This document shows, piece after piece, positions 41,390 through 50,930 of a stretch of 64,000 nucleotides of DNA (positions within the stretch are counted from its first letter, which is position 1; every line of letters starts with the position of its first letter). The notes under the pieces were generated by a model. The model made no database searches. It worked only from the letters and a program-made list of their open reading frames with translations, and was not told the origin of the DNA. The position numbers were made by a program, and so were the translations under genes. The stretch comes from Oscillospiraceae bacterium (GTDB taxonomy: Bacteria > Bacillota > Clostridia > Oscillospirales > Acutalibacteraceae): positions 34,547-98,546 of the forward strand of contig SVOR01000002.1 in the NCBI GenBank assembly GCA_015066295.1. Reading direction: 5' to 3'.

Positions 41390-42475
41390 ATGGCAAATAG
41401 ATTATTTCAAAGTGTTATTCATCAAATGCGTTCAACAATTGACCGCACAATCGGCGTGATTGATTCTAACTTTAATATTATTGCCTGCAGTGATTTGGGT
41501 AAAATCGGCGAGGTGCTTGATACGGAAGAATCAATTGCAAATTTGGGCGATGCTTGTGTTGTTGTAAACGGCTATACCGTTAAGGCGCTTGGCAATAACG
41601 ACCAATTTGATTACTTTACTTTTGTGCAAGGCGACGACCCGTTAGCTGAGAAATATTGCTCTATTCTTGCAATTTCTTTCACTAATATTAAATTTTATTA
41701 TGATGAAAAATATGACCGTCGCAATTTCATTAAGAATATTATTCTTGATAATATTTTACCCGGTGATATTTATATAAAAGCCCGTGAGCTTTATTTTAAC
41801 AGCGAGGAAACAAGAAGCGTTATTTTAATTCGCGCACTTGATAAGAACGATGTTTCAATTTATGACGTTGTTCAAAATCTTTTTCCCGATAAAAATAAAG
41901 ATTTCGTTATCAATATCAACGAAACAGATGTTGCTTTAATTAAAGAGGTTAAGTCTGATATTACCTCTAAGGATATCGAAAACTTGGCTTCATCAATTGC
42001 CGATACATTATCGGGTGAATTCTATTGCCACGTTGTAATTGGTATTGGTTCAACCGTTGAAAATATTAAGGACCTTGCTAAATCCTTTAAGGAGGCTCAG
42101 GCAGCGCTTGAGGTTGGCAAGGTATTTGATACCGACAAGTCAATTATCAACTATGATAATCTCGGTATTGCGCGTCTTATTTACCAGTTGCCCACAACCC
42201 TTTGTGAAACTTATTTAGGCGAAGTGTTTAAGCGCGGTTCTATTGAGAGTCTCGACCACGAAACCCTCTTTACAATTCAGCGTTTCTTCGAGAATAATCT
42301 TAACGTTTCTGAAACTTCAAGAAAGCTTTTCGTACACAGAAACACCCTTGTATATAGACTAGATAAGATAAAGAAAATAACAGGTCTTGACCTTCGCGAA
42401 TTTGACCATGCAATTATCTTTAAAATTGCGCTTATGGTAAATAAATATCTCAAAGCAAACCCGATTAAGTACTAA
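41390..42475 (+). CDS. CdaR/PucR family transcriptional regulator
   Basis: C-terminal FFENNLNVSETSRKLFVHRNTLVYRLDKIKKITGLDLREFDHAIIFKIAL HTH_30-type. Confidence 0.9.
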   Translation: MANRLFQSVIHQMRSTIDRTIGVIDSNFNIIACSDLGKIGEVLDTEESIANLGDACVVVNGYTVKALGNNDQFDYFTFVQGDDPLAEKYCSILAISFTNIKFYYDEKYDRRNFIKNIILDNILPGDIYIKARELYFNSEETRSVILIRALDKNDVSIYDVVQNLFPDKNKDFVININETDVALIKEVKSDITSKDIENLASSIADTLSGEFYCHVVIGIGSTVENIKDLAKSFKEAQAALEVGKVFDTDKSIINYDNLGIARLIYQLPTTLCETYLGEVFKRGSIESLDHETLFTIQRFFENNLNVSETSRKLFVHRNTLVYRLDKIKKITGLDLREFDHAIIFKIALMVNKYLKANPIKY

Positions 42476-42498
42476 TTTAAGATAGGATACATATTATT

Positions 42499-43206
42499 AT
42501 GGATTTAACCTTTCAGTCGGCACCAAAGCCAATTATTGAGTTTAATGGTGTCTCAAAAACATATAACAGCGGTACTCATGCATTGAGTGACGTCAATATA
42601 CAAATAAACAAAGGTGAGTTTGTGTTTGTTGTCGGTTCCTCGGGCGCAGGTAAAAGTACCTTTATGAAGCTTATAATGCGTGAAGAAAAGGCCAACACAG
42701 GCACCATTATGGTTAACGGCTTTAATCTTACAAAAATGCGCAGAAAAAACGTACCGATGCTTCGCAGAACTATGGGTATTGTTTTTCAGGACTTCCGTTT
42801 AATTCCTACAATGAACGTTTTTGATAACGTTGCCTTTGCTATGCACGTTGTCGGCGCTTCGCCGAGAACCATCAGAAAAGAGGTTTCAAAGGCATTAAGC
42901 CTTGTAGGTCTCGGCCATAAGGCACGCTCGATGCCAAATCAGTTATCAGGCGGCGAGCAACAGCGTGTGGGTCTTGCACGCGCCCTCGTAAATTCTCCCG
43001 ATTTAATAATCGCGGACGAGCCTACGGGTAACGTTGACCCCAATATGTCTTATGAAATTGTTTCGCTTCTCAGCGCTATAAATCAAAAGGGAACAACAAT
43101 TTTAATGGTTACGCACGACCATAATCTTGTGCGTGACTTCCACCACCGCGTAATTATGCTTGATGGCGGTAAAATTGTTGCCGATAATGCGGGAGGTATG
43201 GAATAA
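42499..43206 (+). CDS. ftsE: cell division ATP-binding protein FtsE
   Basis: [51 protein letters not shown]; followed by ftsX. Confidence 0.96.
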   Translation: MDLTFQSAPKPIIEFNGVSKTYNSGTHALSDVNIQINKGEFVFVVGSSGAGKSTFMKLIMREEKANTGTIMVNGFNLTKMRRKNVPMLRRTMGIVFQDFRLIPTMNVFDNVAFAMHVVGASPRTIRKEVSKALSLVGLGHKARSMPNQLSGGEQQRVGLARALVNSPDLIIADEPTGNVDPNMSYEIVSLLSAINQKGTTILMVTHDHNLVRDFHHRVIMLDGGKIVADNAGGME

Positions 43207-44198
43207 TGAAACTTTCAAGTATGAGATACCTCACCAAAGAAGGCATAAAGAATATATGGGTTAACCGTTTAATGACCATCGCTTCAATCGGTGTTTTGGT
43301 TGCGTGTATGGTGTTAATCGGTCTTGCAATGTTAATTTCCTTTAACGTTGATTTAGCGCTTGGAAACCTTGAAAAACAGAATGTTGTTATGGTTTTCTTT
43401 AACGATAAAAACTCTGTTATTTATGCCGACGAAAATCCTGTTGATGCTGATAAGGTTACTGACGATATGTACCTTATTCATAATGAGCAGGAGGCAAGAG
43501 AGGTTATTGCCGAAATAGAAAAAATTGCAAACGTCGAAAAAGGCGTTGAATATATTTCTAAAGAAAAGGCGTTAGAAAACCTTAAAGAATCTGTTTTGGC
43601 AGGTAAAGAACAATATTTCGATTTCCTTGATGAAGAGGGTGGCAACCCGTTGTCTGACGGTGCAAAGATTACCCTTTCAAGCATGGAAAACTTTGAAAAA
43701 ACCGTTGAGAAAATATCTAAGGTTAAGGGCATCGACTCTGTGCAATCACAGGCCGATATCGCAAAGACGATTAACTCCATTAAAAGTGGTGTTTCGGTTG
43801 CAGGTACTTGGATAATCGCAATTCTTCTTGTTATTTCTCTCGTTATTGTTTCTAATACTATCCGCGTAACTATGTATAACAGAAAGTTGCAAATCAGCAT
43901 TATGAAGGCGGTTGGAGCTACCGATGCGTTTATTCGTATACCATTCGTTGTTGAAGGTGTTGTAATCGGTATTATTTCAGCTTTACTTTCAGAATGTGTC
44001 GTTTACTTCTGTTACCGACTTGCAATTGATACAATTATGGGTACCTTAGGTACAACCCAGATTGTTGAGTTTGGTGACGTTGCATGGTTGTTGCTCGGTA
44101 TATTCGCCATAATTGGTGTAATAGCAGGTATAATTGGTAGTGTCGTTATGATAAGCAAATATCTGCGCAAAGAGGGCAGTGAGTTTTCTGCCATCTAA
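43206..44198 (+). CDS. ftsX: cell division protein FtsX
   Basis: Four-TM permease, VSNTIRVTMYNRKLQISIMKAVGATDAFIRIPFVVEGVVIG. Confidence 0.95.
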   Translation: MKLSSMRYLTKEGIKNIWVNRLMTIASIGVLVACMVLIGLAMLISFNVDLALGNLEKQNVVMVFFNDKNSVIYADENPVDADKVTDDMYLIHNEQEAREVIAEIEKIANVEKGVEYISKEKALENLKESVLAGKEQYFDFLDEEGGNPLSDGAKITLSSMENFEKTVEKISKVKGIDSVQSQADIAKTINSIKSGVSVAGTWIIAILLVISLVIVSNTIRVTMYNRKLQISIMKAVGATDAFIRIPFVVEGVVIGIISALLSECVVYFCYRLAIDTIMGTLGTTQIVEFGDVAWLLLGIFAIIGVIAGIIGSVVMISKYLRKEGSEFSAI

Positions 44199-44213
44199 AA
44201 TTTGGAGGAATTT

Positions 44214-45431
44214 ATGACAAAAGTAATATTAAAGCGAATTTTTTCACTTTTAATTGTTCTCACAATGGTTTTCTGCGTTGCTTCTGTCGGTATGGTTTCT
44301 GTTTCGGCAGATGAGGTGTCAGATACTAAAGATGATATTGCAGAGCTTGAGGAACAATCGAAAAAATTGGAGGCTGAAATTAAACGCTTAAAGGCGCAAA
44401 AGGCCGACAAGGTTGCAATTAGAAATGCTTATCAGAAGCAGGTTAATGCGACACAGGCCGAAATTGATGCTTGCAATTCTTTGATTGTTAAATATAAGAA
44501 CGAGATTTCTAAAAGCGAGAAGAAAATCGCAAAGAAAAATGCCGAAATTGATGCAACGAAGGAGCGCTTTAAGAAGCGTATTCGTTCAATGCACCTAAAT
44601 AACTCTACCAATAACGTACAGTTATTGCTCGGCGCAAGCTCTTTCTCAGATTTTCTTATGTTGGCTGAACTTTCACAGTCAATGTCGGTTCAAGATAAAC
44701 TCTTGGTCGATAAAATTTCTGTGGCTATTGCCGAAATACAAGAGGAAATAGCAAAGAACAAAGAACGTCGTAAAACACAGGACGACCTAAAGGCAAAGCT
44801 TGCCGAAAAGAAATCTAAATTAAATAAGCAGATTTCTGAGGTTAACGGTTTAGTTTACCAGATAAACAAAGAACAAGCCGAACTTACGGGTAAGAACACC
44901 AGCATCGAAAAGCAAATTGCCCAAAAGGAAGCCTATCTTGATTCCTTACTTAGCGGCACGCCCGTTTATACCGGTACCTTTAACGGTAAGTTCAAGTGGC
45001 CTGTTCCGGGATATAACTATATCAGTGCCTATTGGCAGAGTAACGACTCTGTTCATAGGGGCAATCATAAGGGTATAGATATTGCAGGTGGTAGTATAGC
45101 TGGTAAAAAGGTAGTCGCTTCTGCCGCAGGTAAAGTATCTCAGGTATATAATGGTTGTGCTCATAATTACGGTAAAAATTATAGCTGCGGTTGTGGCGGT
45201 GGTTATGGCAATAACGTACGTATCGACCATGGTAAATATAAAGGTAAACAATATCTTTCGATATATGCTCACCTTAAAAAATCAGCAAGCGGCATCAAAA
45301 AAGGCGTCGCTGTAAAGGGCGGACAAACCATCGGTTACGTTGGTACAACGGGTTGGTCAACAGGTTACCATTTACACTTTGGTATCGCTGTTAACGGTGG
45401 TTGGGTGAATCCGCTACCTTATGTACGATAA
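44214..45431 (+). CDS. coiled-coil M23 peptidase (EnvC/PcsB-like FtsEX partner)
   Basis: Signal peptide, long coiled coil, LytM domain HRGNHKGIDIAG...YGNNVRIDHG...YAHLKK...GYHLHFGI. Confidence 0.92.
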   Translation: MTKVILKRIFSLLIVLTMVFCVASVGMVSVSADEVSDTKDDIAELEEQSKKLEAEIKRLKAQKADKVAIRNAYQKQVNATQAEIDACNSLIVKYKNEISKSEKKIAKKNAEIDATKERFKKRIRSMHLNNSTNNVQLLLGASSFSDFLMLAELSQSMSVQDKLLVDKISVAIAEIQEEIAKNKERRKTQDDLKAKLAEKKSKLNKQISEVNGLVYQINKEQAELTGKNTSIEKQIAQKEAYLDSLLSGTPVYTGTFNGKFKWPVPGYNYISAYWQSNDSVHRGNHKGIDIAGGSIAGKKVVASAAGKVSQVYNGCAHNYGKNYSCGCGGGYGNNVRIDHGKYKGKQYLSIYAHLKKSASGIKKGVAVKGGQTIGYVGTTGWSTGYHLHFGIAVNGGWVNPLPYVR

Positions 45432-45441
45432 AATATGAAAT

Positions 45442-45467
45442 AAAAGGGGCAGTTAAAAGCCCCTTTG
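45442..45467 (+). terminator. terminator after M23 peptidase
   Basis: AAAAGGGGC-agttaaaa-GCCCCTTTT. Confidence 0.7.
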
Positions 45468-45478
45468 GTTTTATTCTT

Positions 45479-45973
45479 ATGAAAACTAACTTTTTCAAAT
45501 ATTCATTTTTAATTTTATCGATTTTAATAATGGTGTTCATCTTTATTATGTCGCATCAAAATGCAGACGTTTCCTCGTCACAAAGTGGCGGAGTGATAGA
45601 GAGTATCGCAAAAATTTTCGTTAGAGATTTTGATAAGTTATCACAGTCTTCACAGCAGGCAATTATTGACTCATATCAGCATTTTGTTCGCAAGGCGGCG
45701 CATTTTTCTATTTATGCCGCTTTATCACTGTTTTTGTGCGGATATTTTGTTATTAGCGATTTCTTCAAAAAAGGATATAATGGGGCTTTTACGTTTTTTC
45801 TCACTCTTTTATATTGCTGTACCGATGAAGTGCATCAGTATTTTATCCCCGGTCGCTCGTGTCAAGTCACCGATATATTTATCGATACTTTAGGTATTAT
45901 TTGTGGAATTTTAGTCTTTCAGTTATTTTATTTATTATTTAAAAGAAAAAGAGGTGTAGCAAGTGAAAAATAA
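45479..45973 (+). CDS. VanZ family protein
   Basis: FIMSHQNADVSSSQSG, RKAAHFSIYAALSLFL, CCTDEVHQYFIPGRSCQVTDIFIDTLG. Confidence 0.93.
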   Translation: MKTNFFKYSFLILSILIMVFIFIMSHQNADVSSSQSGGVIESIAKIFVRDFDKLSQSSQQAIIDSYQHFVRKAAHFSIYAALSLFLCGYFVISDFFKKGYNGAFTFFLTLLYCCTDEVHQYFIPGRSCQVTDIFIDTLGIICGILVFQLFYLLFKRKRGVASEK

Positions 45974-47264
45974 ACAGGGTAGCAACAAAAATTCATTATT
46001 CAGAGTTGGTTTGATGATTTTTGGTGTAATTGCGGCGGTTGTGGCACTATTTTTCTTGTTATATAAATTTAGCTACATAATGTCAGGTGTTGGCAAAATC
46101 ATTTCAATTTTACAGCCTATTGTTGTTGGTTTGATAATCGCATATCTTGTAAACCCAATGACTAATTTTTTCACCAAGCATATAAATAGGCTTCTTAAAA
46201 AGATGACCAAAAAGGATAAAGATTTCCCAAAATTGTCACTCTACTTAGGCATTGCAGTTTCGCTGATTATCTTTATCATTATAATTTTCGTGCTTGTTTG
46301 TGCCATCATCCCAAGCTTTGTGACGAGTATTACTGATTTTGTACGTGATTTTTCGGGTAGATGGGAAAGCTTTATTACTTGGGTTGACAGCACCTTCACC
46401 GGCAAAAATAGTCTTTTCAATAATTTCTATAATAGCCTACCTAACGATATTAAACTTACTGTTGATAAGGTTTTCAATACTTCCGATTGGTTCGCAATTT
46501 TCGAAGCAAATGCAGGTAAATTTATTACCGCCATCTATTCGGGTGTTATAAACGTAGCAACCTTCTTGGCAGATTTTGTTATCGGTATTGTTGTTGCGGT
46601 TTACGCTCTTTCAAATAAGCGCTTATTTAAGGCACAAATCAAAAAGATGTTATATGCCTTCTTTAATAAGAAAACCGTCAATTTCGTTTTTGATGTTTCT
46701 AAAAAGAGCAATGAGATTTTTCTTGGTTTTATCAACGGCAAGTTGATTAGTGCTTTGATAGTTGGTATTATATGCTTTATCGGTGTTTCAATTATGCGTA
46801 TGCCGTATCCTATGCTTATAACCGTTATAATTACGGTTACCGATTTAATACCAATATTTGGTCCTTATATCGGTACTATTCCGTGTGCATTTTTATTGCT
46901 TTTATACGACCCGATGAAGTGTGTCTATTTTGTTCTGTTTATAATTGCTTTACAGATGGTAGAAGGCAATATTATAAGTCCTAAAATATTGGGCGACTCA
47001 ACAGGCATTTCGGCATTTTGGGTTGTTTTTGCAATTGTTTTAGGCGGCGGTCTGTTCGGCATTGTTGGTATGTTGCTCAGCGTTCCGACCTTTGCAGTTA
47101 TACACTATATTTTAAAACGCATTTTTGAGCATTTCCTTAGAAAGAAAAATCTGCCCTGCGATACGTCAGCTTATGCAGGCTCGGGCGGGCTTATAATTGA
47201 AGAAGCAAAGGATGAAGGTAATGAACAAGAACCTGCTGATAAAACAGAACAGACAGTTGTTTGA
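45963..47264 (+). CDS. AI-2E family transporter
   Basis: Multi-TM; IISILQPIVVGLIIAYLVNPM, VTDLIPIFGPYIGTIP, EGNIISPKILGDSTGISAFWVVFAIVLGGGLFGIVGMLLSVP. Confidence 0.94.
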   Translation: MKNKQGSNKNSLFRVGLMIFGVIAAVVALFFLLYKFSYIMSGVGKIISILQPIVVGLIIAYLVNPMTNFFTKHINRLLKKMTKKDKDFPKLSLYLGIAVSLIIFIIIIFVLVCAIIPSFVTSITDFVRDFSGRWESFITWVDSTFTGKNSLFNNFYNSLPNDIKLTVDKVFNTSDWFAIFEANAGKFITAIYSGVINVATFLADFVIGIVVAVYALSNKRLFKAQIKKMLYAFFNKKTVNFVFDVSKKSNEIFLGFINGKLISALIVGIICFIGVSIMRMPYPMLITVIITVTDLIPIFGPYIGTIPCAFLLLLYDPMKCVYFVLFIIALQMVEGNIISPKILGDSTGISAFWVVFAIVLGGGLFGIVGMLLSVPTFAVIHYILKRIFEHFLRKKNLPCDTSAYAGSGGLIIEEAKDEGNEQEPADKTEQTVV

Positions 47265-47724
47265 TAAATTGCATATTTCAGAGCTTTCAAACAAGCGCTT
47301 AAAGGATGAAATTAGTAGCTTAAAGGACATTGTGTCTCAACTGCAAGCAGAAATCGAGCAGCTTAAAGACGCTAAGTTTAATGACGAAACCATAACCGAT
47401 ACTGTTGCCGAGATGCCAATAGAAGCTCCCGAGCAGACAGAACCGCAAACAAACGAGGTTGTTTTGAGTGAGGATATAGAGTACGGCTCAAAAATTATCG
47501 GCGAGATAGTTATTGAGGCGGCGCTCACAAGCAATAAAATAAAAGAGAACAACCATCCTGATTTAAAGGAGCTTGTTAATCTTATTTTAGGCAAAACTGA
47601 GGTTTCAAAGGGCGAGATTTTAAACATTGTTTCATCTGAGGTTAGCGTTTCGGCAAAAATTCAGATGATAGACGACGTAAAAACACAAACCTTTGAATAT
47701 TTTAAAAGTATTTTAGAACAGTAA
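47221..47724 (+). CDS. hypothetical coiled-coil protein
   Basis: Start MNKNLLIKQNRQLFDKL; coiled-coil N-terminal half; overlaps end of AI-2E gene. Confidence 0.6.
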   Translation: MNKNLLIKQNRQLFDKLHISELSNKRLKDEISSLKDIVSQLQAEIEQLKDAKFNDETITDTVAEMPIEAPEQTEPQTNEVVLSEDIEYGSKIIGEIVIEAALTSNKIKENNHPDLKELVNLILGKTEVSKGEILNIVSSEVSVSAKIQMIDDVKTQTFEYFKSILEQ

Positions 47725-47765
47725 TTTTTTACATAATTTTATTTTTTATAAGTTTATTTAACACA

Positions 47766-47795
47766 ACCTCTGGTAATAATTTTATTATCGGAGGT
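47766..47795 (+). promoter_or_regulatory. leader hairpin burying the Shine-Dalgarno of sigG
   Basis: ACCTCTGGTAATAA-tt-TTATTATCGGAGGT; GGAGGT lies in the 3' arm, 7 nt before the TTG start. Confidence 0.7.
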
Positions 47796-47802
47796 GTTTT
47801 CT

Positions 47803-48144
47803 TTGTATAAAACAAAGGTAGTAATATGCGGTGTGGATACTTCAAAATTGCCGGTGCTGAAAGAAAGCCAAAAGGAAGAATATTTAATAAAGGTCAAAGA
47901 GGGTAGCGCATCGGCCAGAGAAATGCTTATAAACGGTAATTTGCGACTTGTGTTAAGTGTTGTACAGCGTTTTACAGGTCGCGGTGAAAACCTTGATGAT
48001 TTGTTTCAGGTCGGTTGCATAGGGCTTATTAAGGCAATAGACAATTTTGATTCGTCACATGGTGTTCGTTTTTCGACCTACGCAGTGCCAATGAGTATTA
48101 TCAGGCGAAAATATTATTCCTCTCTTAAATTTAGATATTGTTGA
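47803..48144 (+). pseudogene. sigG: RNA polymerase sporulation sigma factor SigG, N-terminal fragment interrupted by an inserted element
   Basis: MYKTKVVICGVDTSKLPVLKE...NGNLRLVLSVVQRFTGRGENLDDLFQVGCIGLIKAIDNFDSSHGVRFSTYAVPM then unrelated SIIRRKYYSSLKFRYC*; expected continuation is IIGEIRRYLRDN... Confidence 0.92.
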
Positions 48145-49790
48145 AGTTGTAAATTCACTTGAATGGAAGGCTTTGCACCTGTATCTGTAATGATTATACT
48201 TTCAATGATTTCCACACACACATCTCTTCGTTCTTCCAGTGTCATATGCTCCCAAGCATCTTTGAAAGTCTTGATGGTATATATGATTTTGTTTGCTTTT
48301 CTTGCCCTTGCTTCTTGTGCGACGGTGTTATCGAGTTCTATACGGAGTTGCTCGATTTCCTCGGATACTTGTTTCATTTGAGTTTCAATCGCTTCTGCCA
48401 TCGGAGATGTGTCATCTATCTTTGAAAACTTTTCTGCAAGTCTTACAAGTTGTGCCTGTCGCTTTGCTATTTCATTTTGAAGGTTTACTTTAATGTCAAA
48501 AACGGAAATAGTCTTCTTGTTGTCATCATCATTTTTAAATGACAAACTCATAATTGTATTGATTACCACATCTTCAACATCTTTTGCAGGATATCGAGTG
48601 CGGTTCGGACAATTTTTATCTTTAACAACATGTTTCTTTGACTGCGACTTATCCTGCGAATAGCAAACAATTTTTGTATTGCCATTTGAAGCACCTTGAT
48701 ATCTTAATTTCGCTCCACAATTGCCGCAAAACAATAACGAGGTAAGCAGATATCTGGAAGTATTACTACCTCTTGATTTTCTTGCGAATTCATCTTGTTG
48801 TTCTTGCCACTGTTCTTCTGTAATAAATGCTTCAAAGTGTGCTGGGTATTCTTTGCCATTGTAAGAGACAACATTCAAATAAGTTCTTCGTTTGAGCATA
48901 TTGATAACAAGTTGCTCGGTTGAAAGTCCTAATTTATCTGCGATTTTATTTGGAGCCATATGTTCTTCAACAAACAATCTTCGTGCTTCCAAAAATGTTG
49001 CTTTTTGTTCTGGGATGGTTACATAGTTGCCATAGAAATCTTTGTCTTTGTCGTAGTAATAACCGTACGGTATACCACCGCCGCCGAGTGGGTACCCCGA
49101 CGCTGCACGTTGCTCTTTGCCGTTTTTCATCTTCAACACGATTTGGTCTCTGTCGAACTCGGCAAAAGTTGAAAGAATATTGAGCATTAATTTTGAATTT
49201 GGGTGCATTTTCCCGTACTTATCGAGTTTGATTTCAACGACAGATTCCTGACAAGAAACAAACTCAATGCAATATCGGTTATTGTTTTCGTGTTCGCCAT
49301 AATAATCTATTTTCTTTTTGCTTTTAGATTTCTTCTTGCTTTTGTTCTTGTTGATATTGATATCTTCAACACCGTTACTGGGCAATAGATATTCCTGAAT
49401 AAAACTTAATGTACCAAGCAAAGTACGACCCAAACGGTCAATCTTTGGGACAACGAATTTTCTGATTCTGATGTTAGTTGCTCCAATATTAAAGTCGTTC
49501 AATCGCTTTTTGAAACAATTAAGGCCTGGTCTATCCATTGTTGTACCTGTGAAACCGTCCTCGGTTATAAGTAACACAGGAACATCTTCGTTATATCTTC
49601 TGTAATAATCTTTGATGTCCTTTAACTGTGCATCCAAACCGAAACCATCGGTAGATTGTTTTTCGGTGGAAACACGACGGTAGGCAACATCAATTAAAAT
49701 ATTGCCGTCTTCATCTTTTTCTGGCACATCATAATCAAATAATATGGACTCTTTGAACATCAATGAAATGTTTTGTGCTAACCAACCCAT
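48114..49790 (-). CDS. large serine recombinase (site-specific integrase/excisionase)
   Basis: YRRVSTEKQSTDGFGLDAQ catalytic Ser motif, PKIDRLGRTLLG, STFAEFDRDQI, zinc ribbon LLFCGNCGAKLRYQG, long C-terminal coiled coil. Confidence 0.95.
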   Translation of the reverse strand: MGWLAQNISLMFKESILFDYDVPEKDEDGNILIDVAYRRVSTEKQSTDGFGLDAQLKDIKDYYRRYNEDVPVLLITEDGFTGTTMDRPGLNCFKKRLNDFNIGATNIRIRKFVVPKIDRLGRTLLGTLSFIQEYLLPSNGVEDININKNKSKKKSKSKKKIDYYGEHENNNRYCIEFVSCQESVVEIKLDKYGKMHPNSKLMLNILSTFAEFDRDQIVLKMKNGKEQRAASGYPLGGGGIPYGYYYDKDKDFYGNYVTIPEQKATFLEARRLFVEEHMAPNKIADKLGLSTEQLVINMLKRRTYLNVVSYNGKEYPAHFEAFITEEQWQEQQDEFARKSRGSNTSRYLLTSLLFCGNCGAKLRYQGASNGNTKIVCYSQDKSQSKKHVVKDKNCPNRTRYPAKDVEDVVINTIMSLSFKNDDDNKKTISVFDIKVNLQNEIAKRQAQLVRLAEKFSKIDDTSPMAEAIETQMKQVSEEIEQLRIELDNTVAQEARARKANKIIYTIKTFKDAWEHMTLEERRDVCVEIIESIIITDTGAKPSIQVNLQLQQYLNLREE

Positions 49791-49886
49791 AATGTAATTC
49801 CTCCTAATTCCGTAGATACGATTATATCATAAGTTTTCGCCTAAATCAACACAATTCACAGAGTTGTTAAAAATTGGCGAAAAAAG

Positions 49887-49912
49887 AAGCACCGACATTG
49901 ACATCGGTGCTT
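49887..49912 (-). terminator. terminator for leftward small ORF
   Basis: AAGCACCGA-cattgaca-TCGGTGCTT, T-run on minus strand (cttctttttt). Confidence 0.7.
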
Positions 49913-49916
49913 TCGT

Positions 49917-50072
49917 TTATGAAGCAAGAGGTACAGGTTCTTTCTTGACAATACCCCTGTCTTTGACGTCATTGACGATACGGTCAATGACCTTACTGGT
50001 TACTACATACTTGTGAAGGTCGGACAGCGCGACTTCTTCATCATTTATGCAGACTTTAACATCGAATTCCAT
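49917..50072 (-). CDS. small hypothetical protein (51 aa)
   Basis: Minus-strand reading MEFDVKVCINDEEVALSDLHKYVVTSKVIDRIVNDVKDRGIVKKEPVPLAS*; upstream AGAAAGGAAGG RBS; own terminator. Confidence 0.6.
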   Translation of the reverse strand: MEFDVKVCINDEEVALSDLHKYVVTSKVIDRIVNDVKDRGIVKKEPVPLAS

Positions 50073-50140
50073 TGTCCAACCTTCCTTTCTTGTAATAATT
50101 ATAGACAGAAATCGTTCGTGTTAATCAGCACTGTTGCTGG

Positions 50141-50644
50141 TTAGTTGTTGACGCACACAGCACCAAGTATAAAAACATCATAGCAGACAGTCATAATATC
50201 TACTAATCGTCCATCATCTCCAATAGAGATACCTTCCTTTTCAAGATAGGCAAGGACTTCACGGATGGCATTTTCCTTTATCTCTGGTATCTCTGGGACA
50301 AAGTAAAATTCATCAAATAGTGATAAACCCATCACCAAATCGTAAGTTGCTTCGAGGGCTTTATCTCTACTATCTTCTGATTCGTTGGAAATTCCGAGAT
50401 ACTGGTCAAAAGTGCTTTGTGCAAGAGCACCGCAATCAAAAAGTTTTCCCAACACAAAAGCGGGTGTCTTTTTTTCTTGGTCCTCACAGCAAAATGCCTC
50501 CATCACAGACTGACAACAGTAGTCTCTACCGATAAACGAAATTTCTTTTCTGTCTTTTGCAAGACAAGAAGAAGCGAAATCGGGATAAACCTTTTTGAAC
50601 AGCATAGTTAATGCCATGTGTAGTGTTTTGTTAGTGTTAAACAT
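50141..50644 (-). CDS. hypothetical protein
   Basis: 167-aa ORF in a leftward gene set, preceded by aaaaaggagaaa RBS. Confidence 0.65.
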   Translation of the reverse strand: MFNTNKTLHMALTMLFKKVYPDFASSCLAKDRKEISFIGRDYCCQSVMEAFCCEDQEKKTPAFVLGKLFDCGALAQSTFDQYLGISNESEDSRDKALEATYDLVMGLSLFDEFYFVPEIPEIKENAIREVLAYLEKEGISIGDDGRLVDIMTVCYDVFILGAVCVNN

Positions 50645-50645
50645 T

Positions 50646-50930
50646 TTAATTTCTCCTTTTTAATAATTTAGATTCGAGTTCGCTGGTAAGTCTCGCAGCA
50701 AACTCTTCTGGGTAGTCGTAAGAATTGATTATGCTGTCCATTTCTGCGACTGACACATTTGCCTCTCTACGATGACAAACCAAGTCAAGTACAAAAACAG
50801 CATAACCAGCAAAATCATCGCCACACATCGCAGCATACTTGTAGTCTTCAAATTGCTGTTCAATACGGCTCTGATAAACTTGTGGCATATCTGGGTAGTC
50901 CCACAAGAGTGGTAAGTACTGATTACTCAT
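50646..50930 (-). CDS. hypothetical protein
   Basis: ORF trimmed to MSNQYLPLLWDYPDMPQVYQ..., just overlapping the upstream gene end. Confidence 0.6.
   Translation of the reverse strand: MSNQYLPLLWDYPDMPQVYQSRIEQQFEDYKYAAMCGDDFAGYAVFVLDLVCHRREANVSVAEMDSIINSYDYPEEFAARLTSELESKLLKRRN

Noticed and set aside
48094-48144. sigG truncation as a simple sequencing frameshift
   Set aside because: No frame after ~48112 encodes the expected SigG continuation (IRRYLRDNNPIRVSRSL), and a complete recombinase gene starts there.
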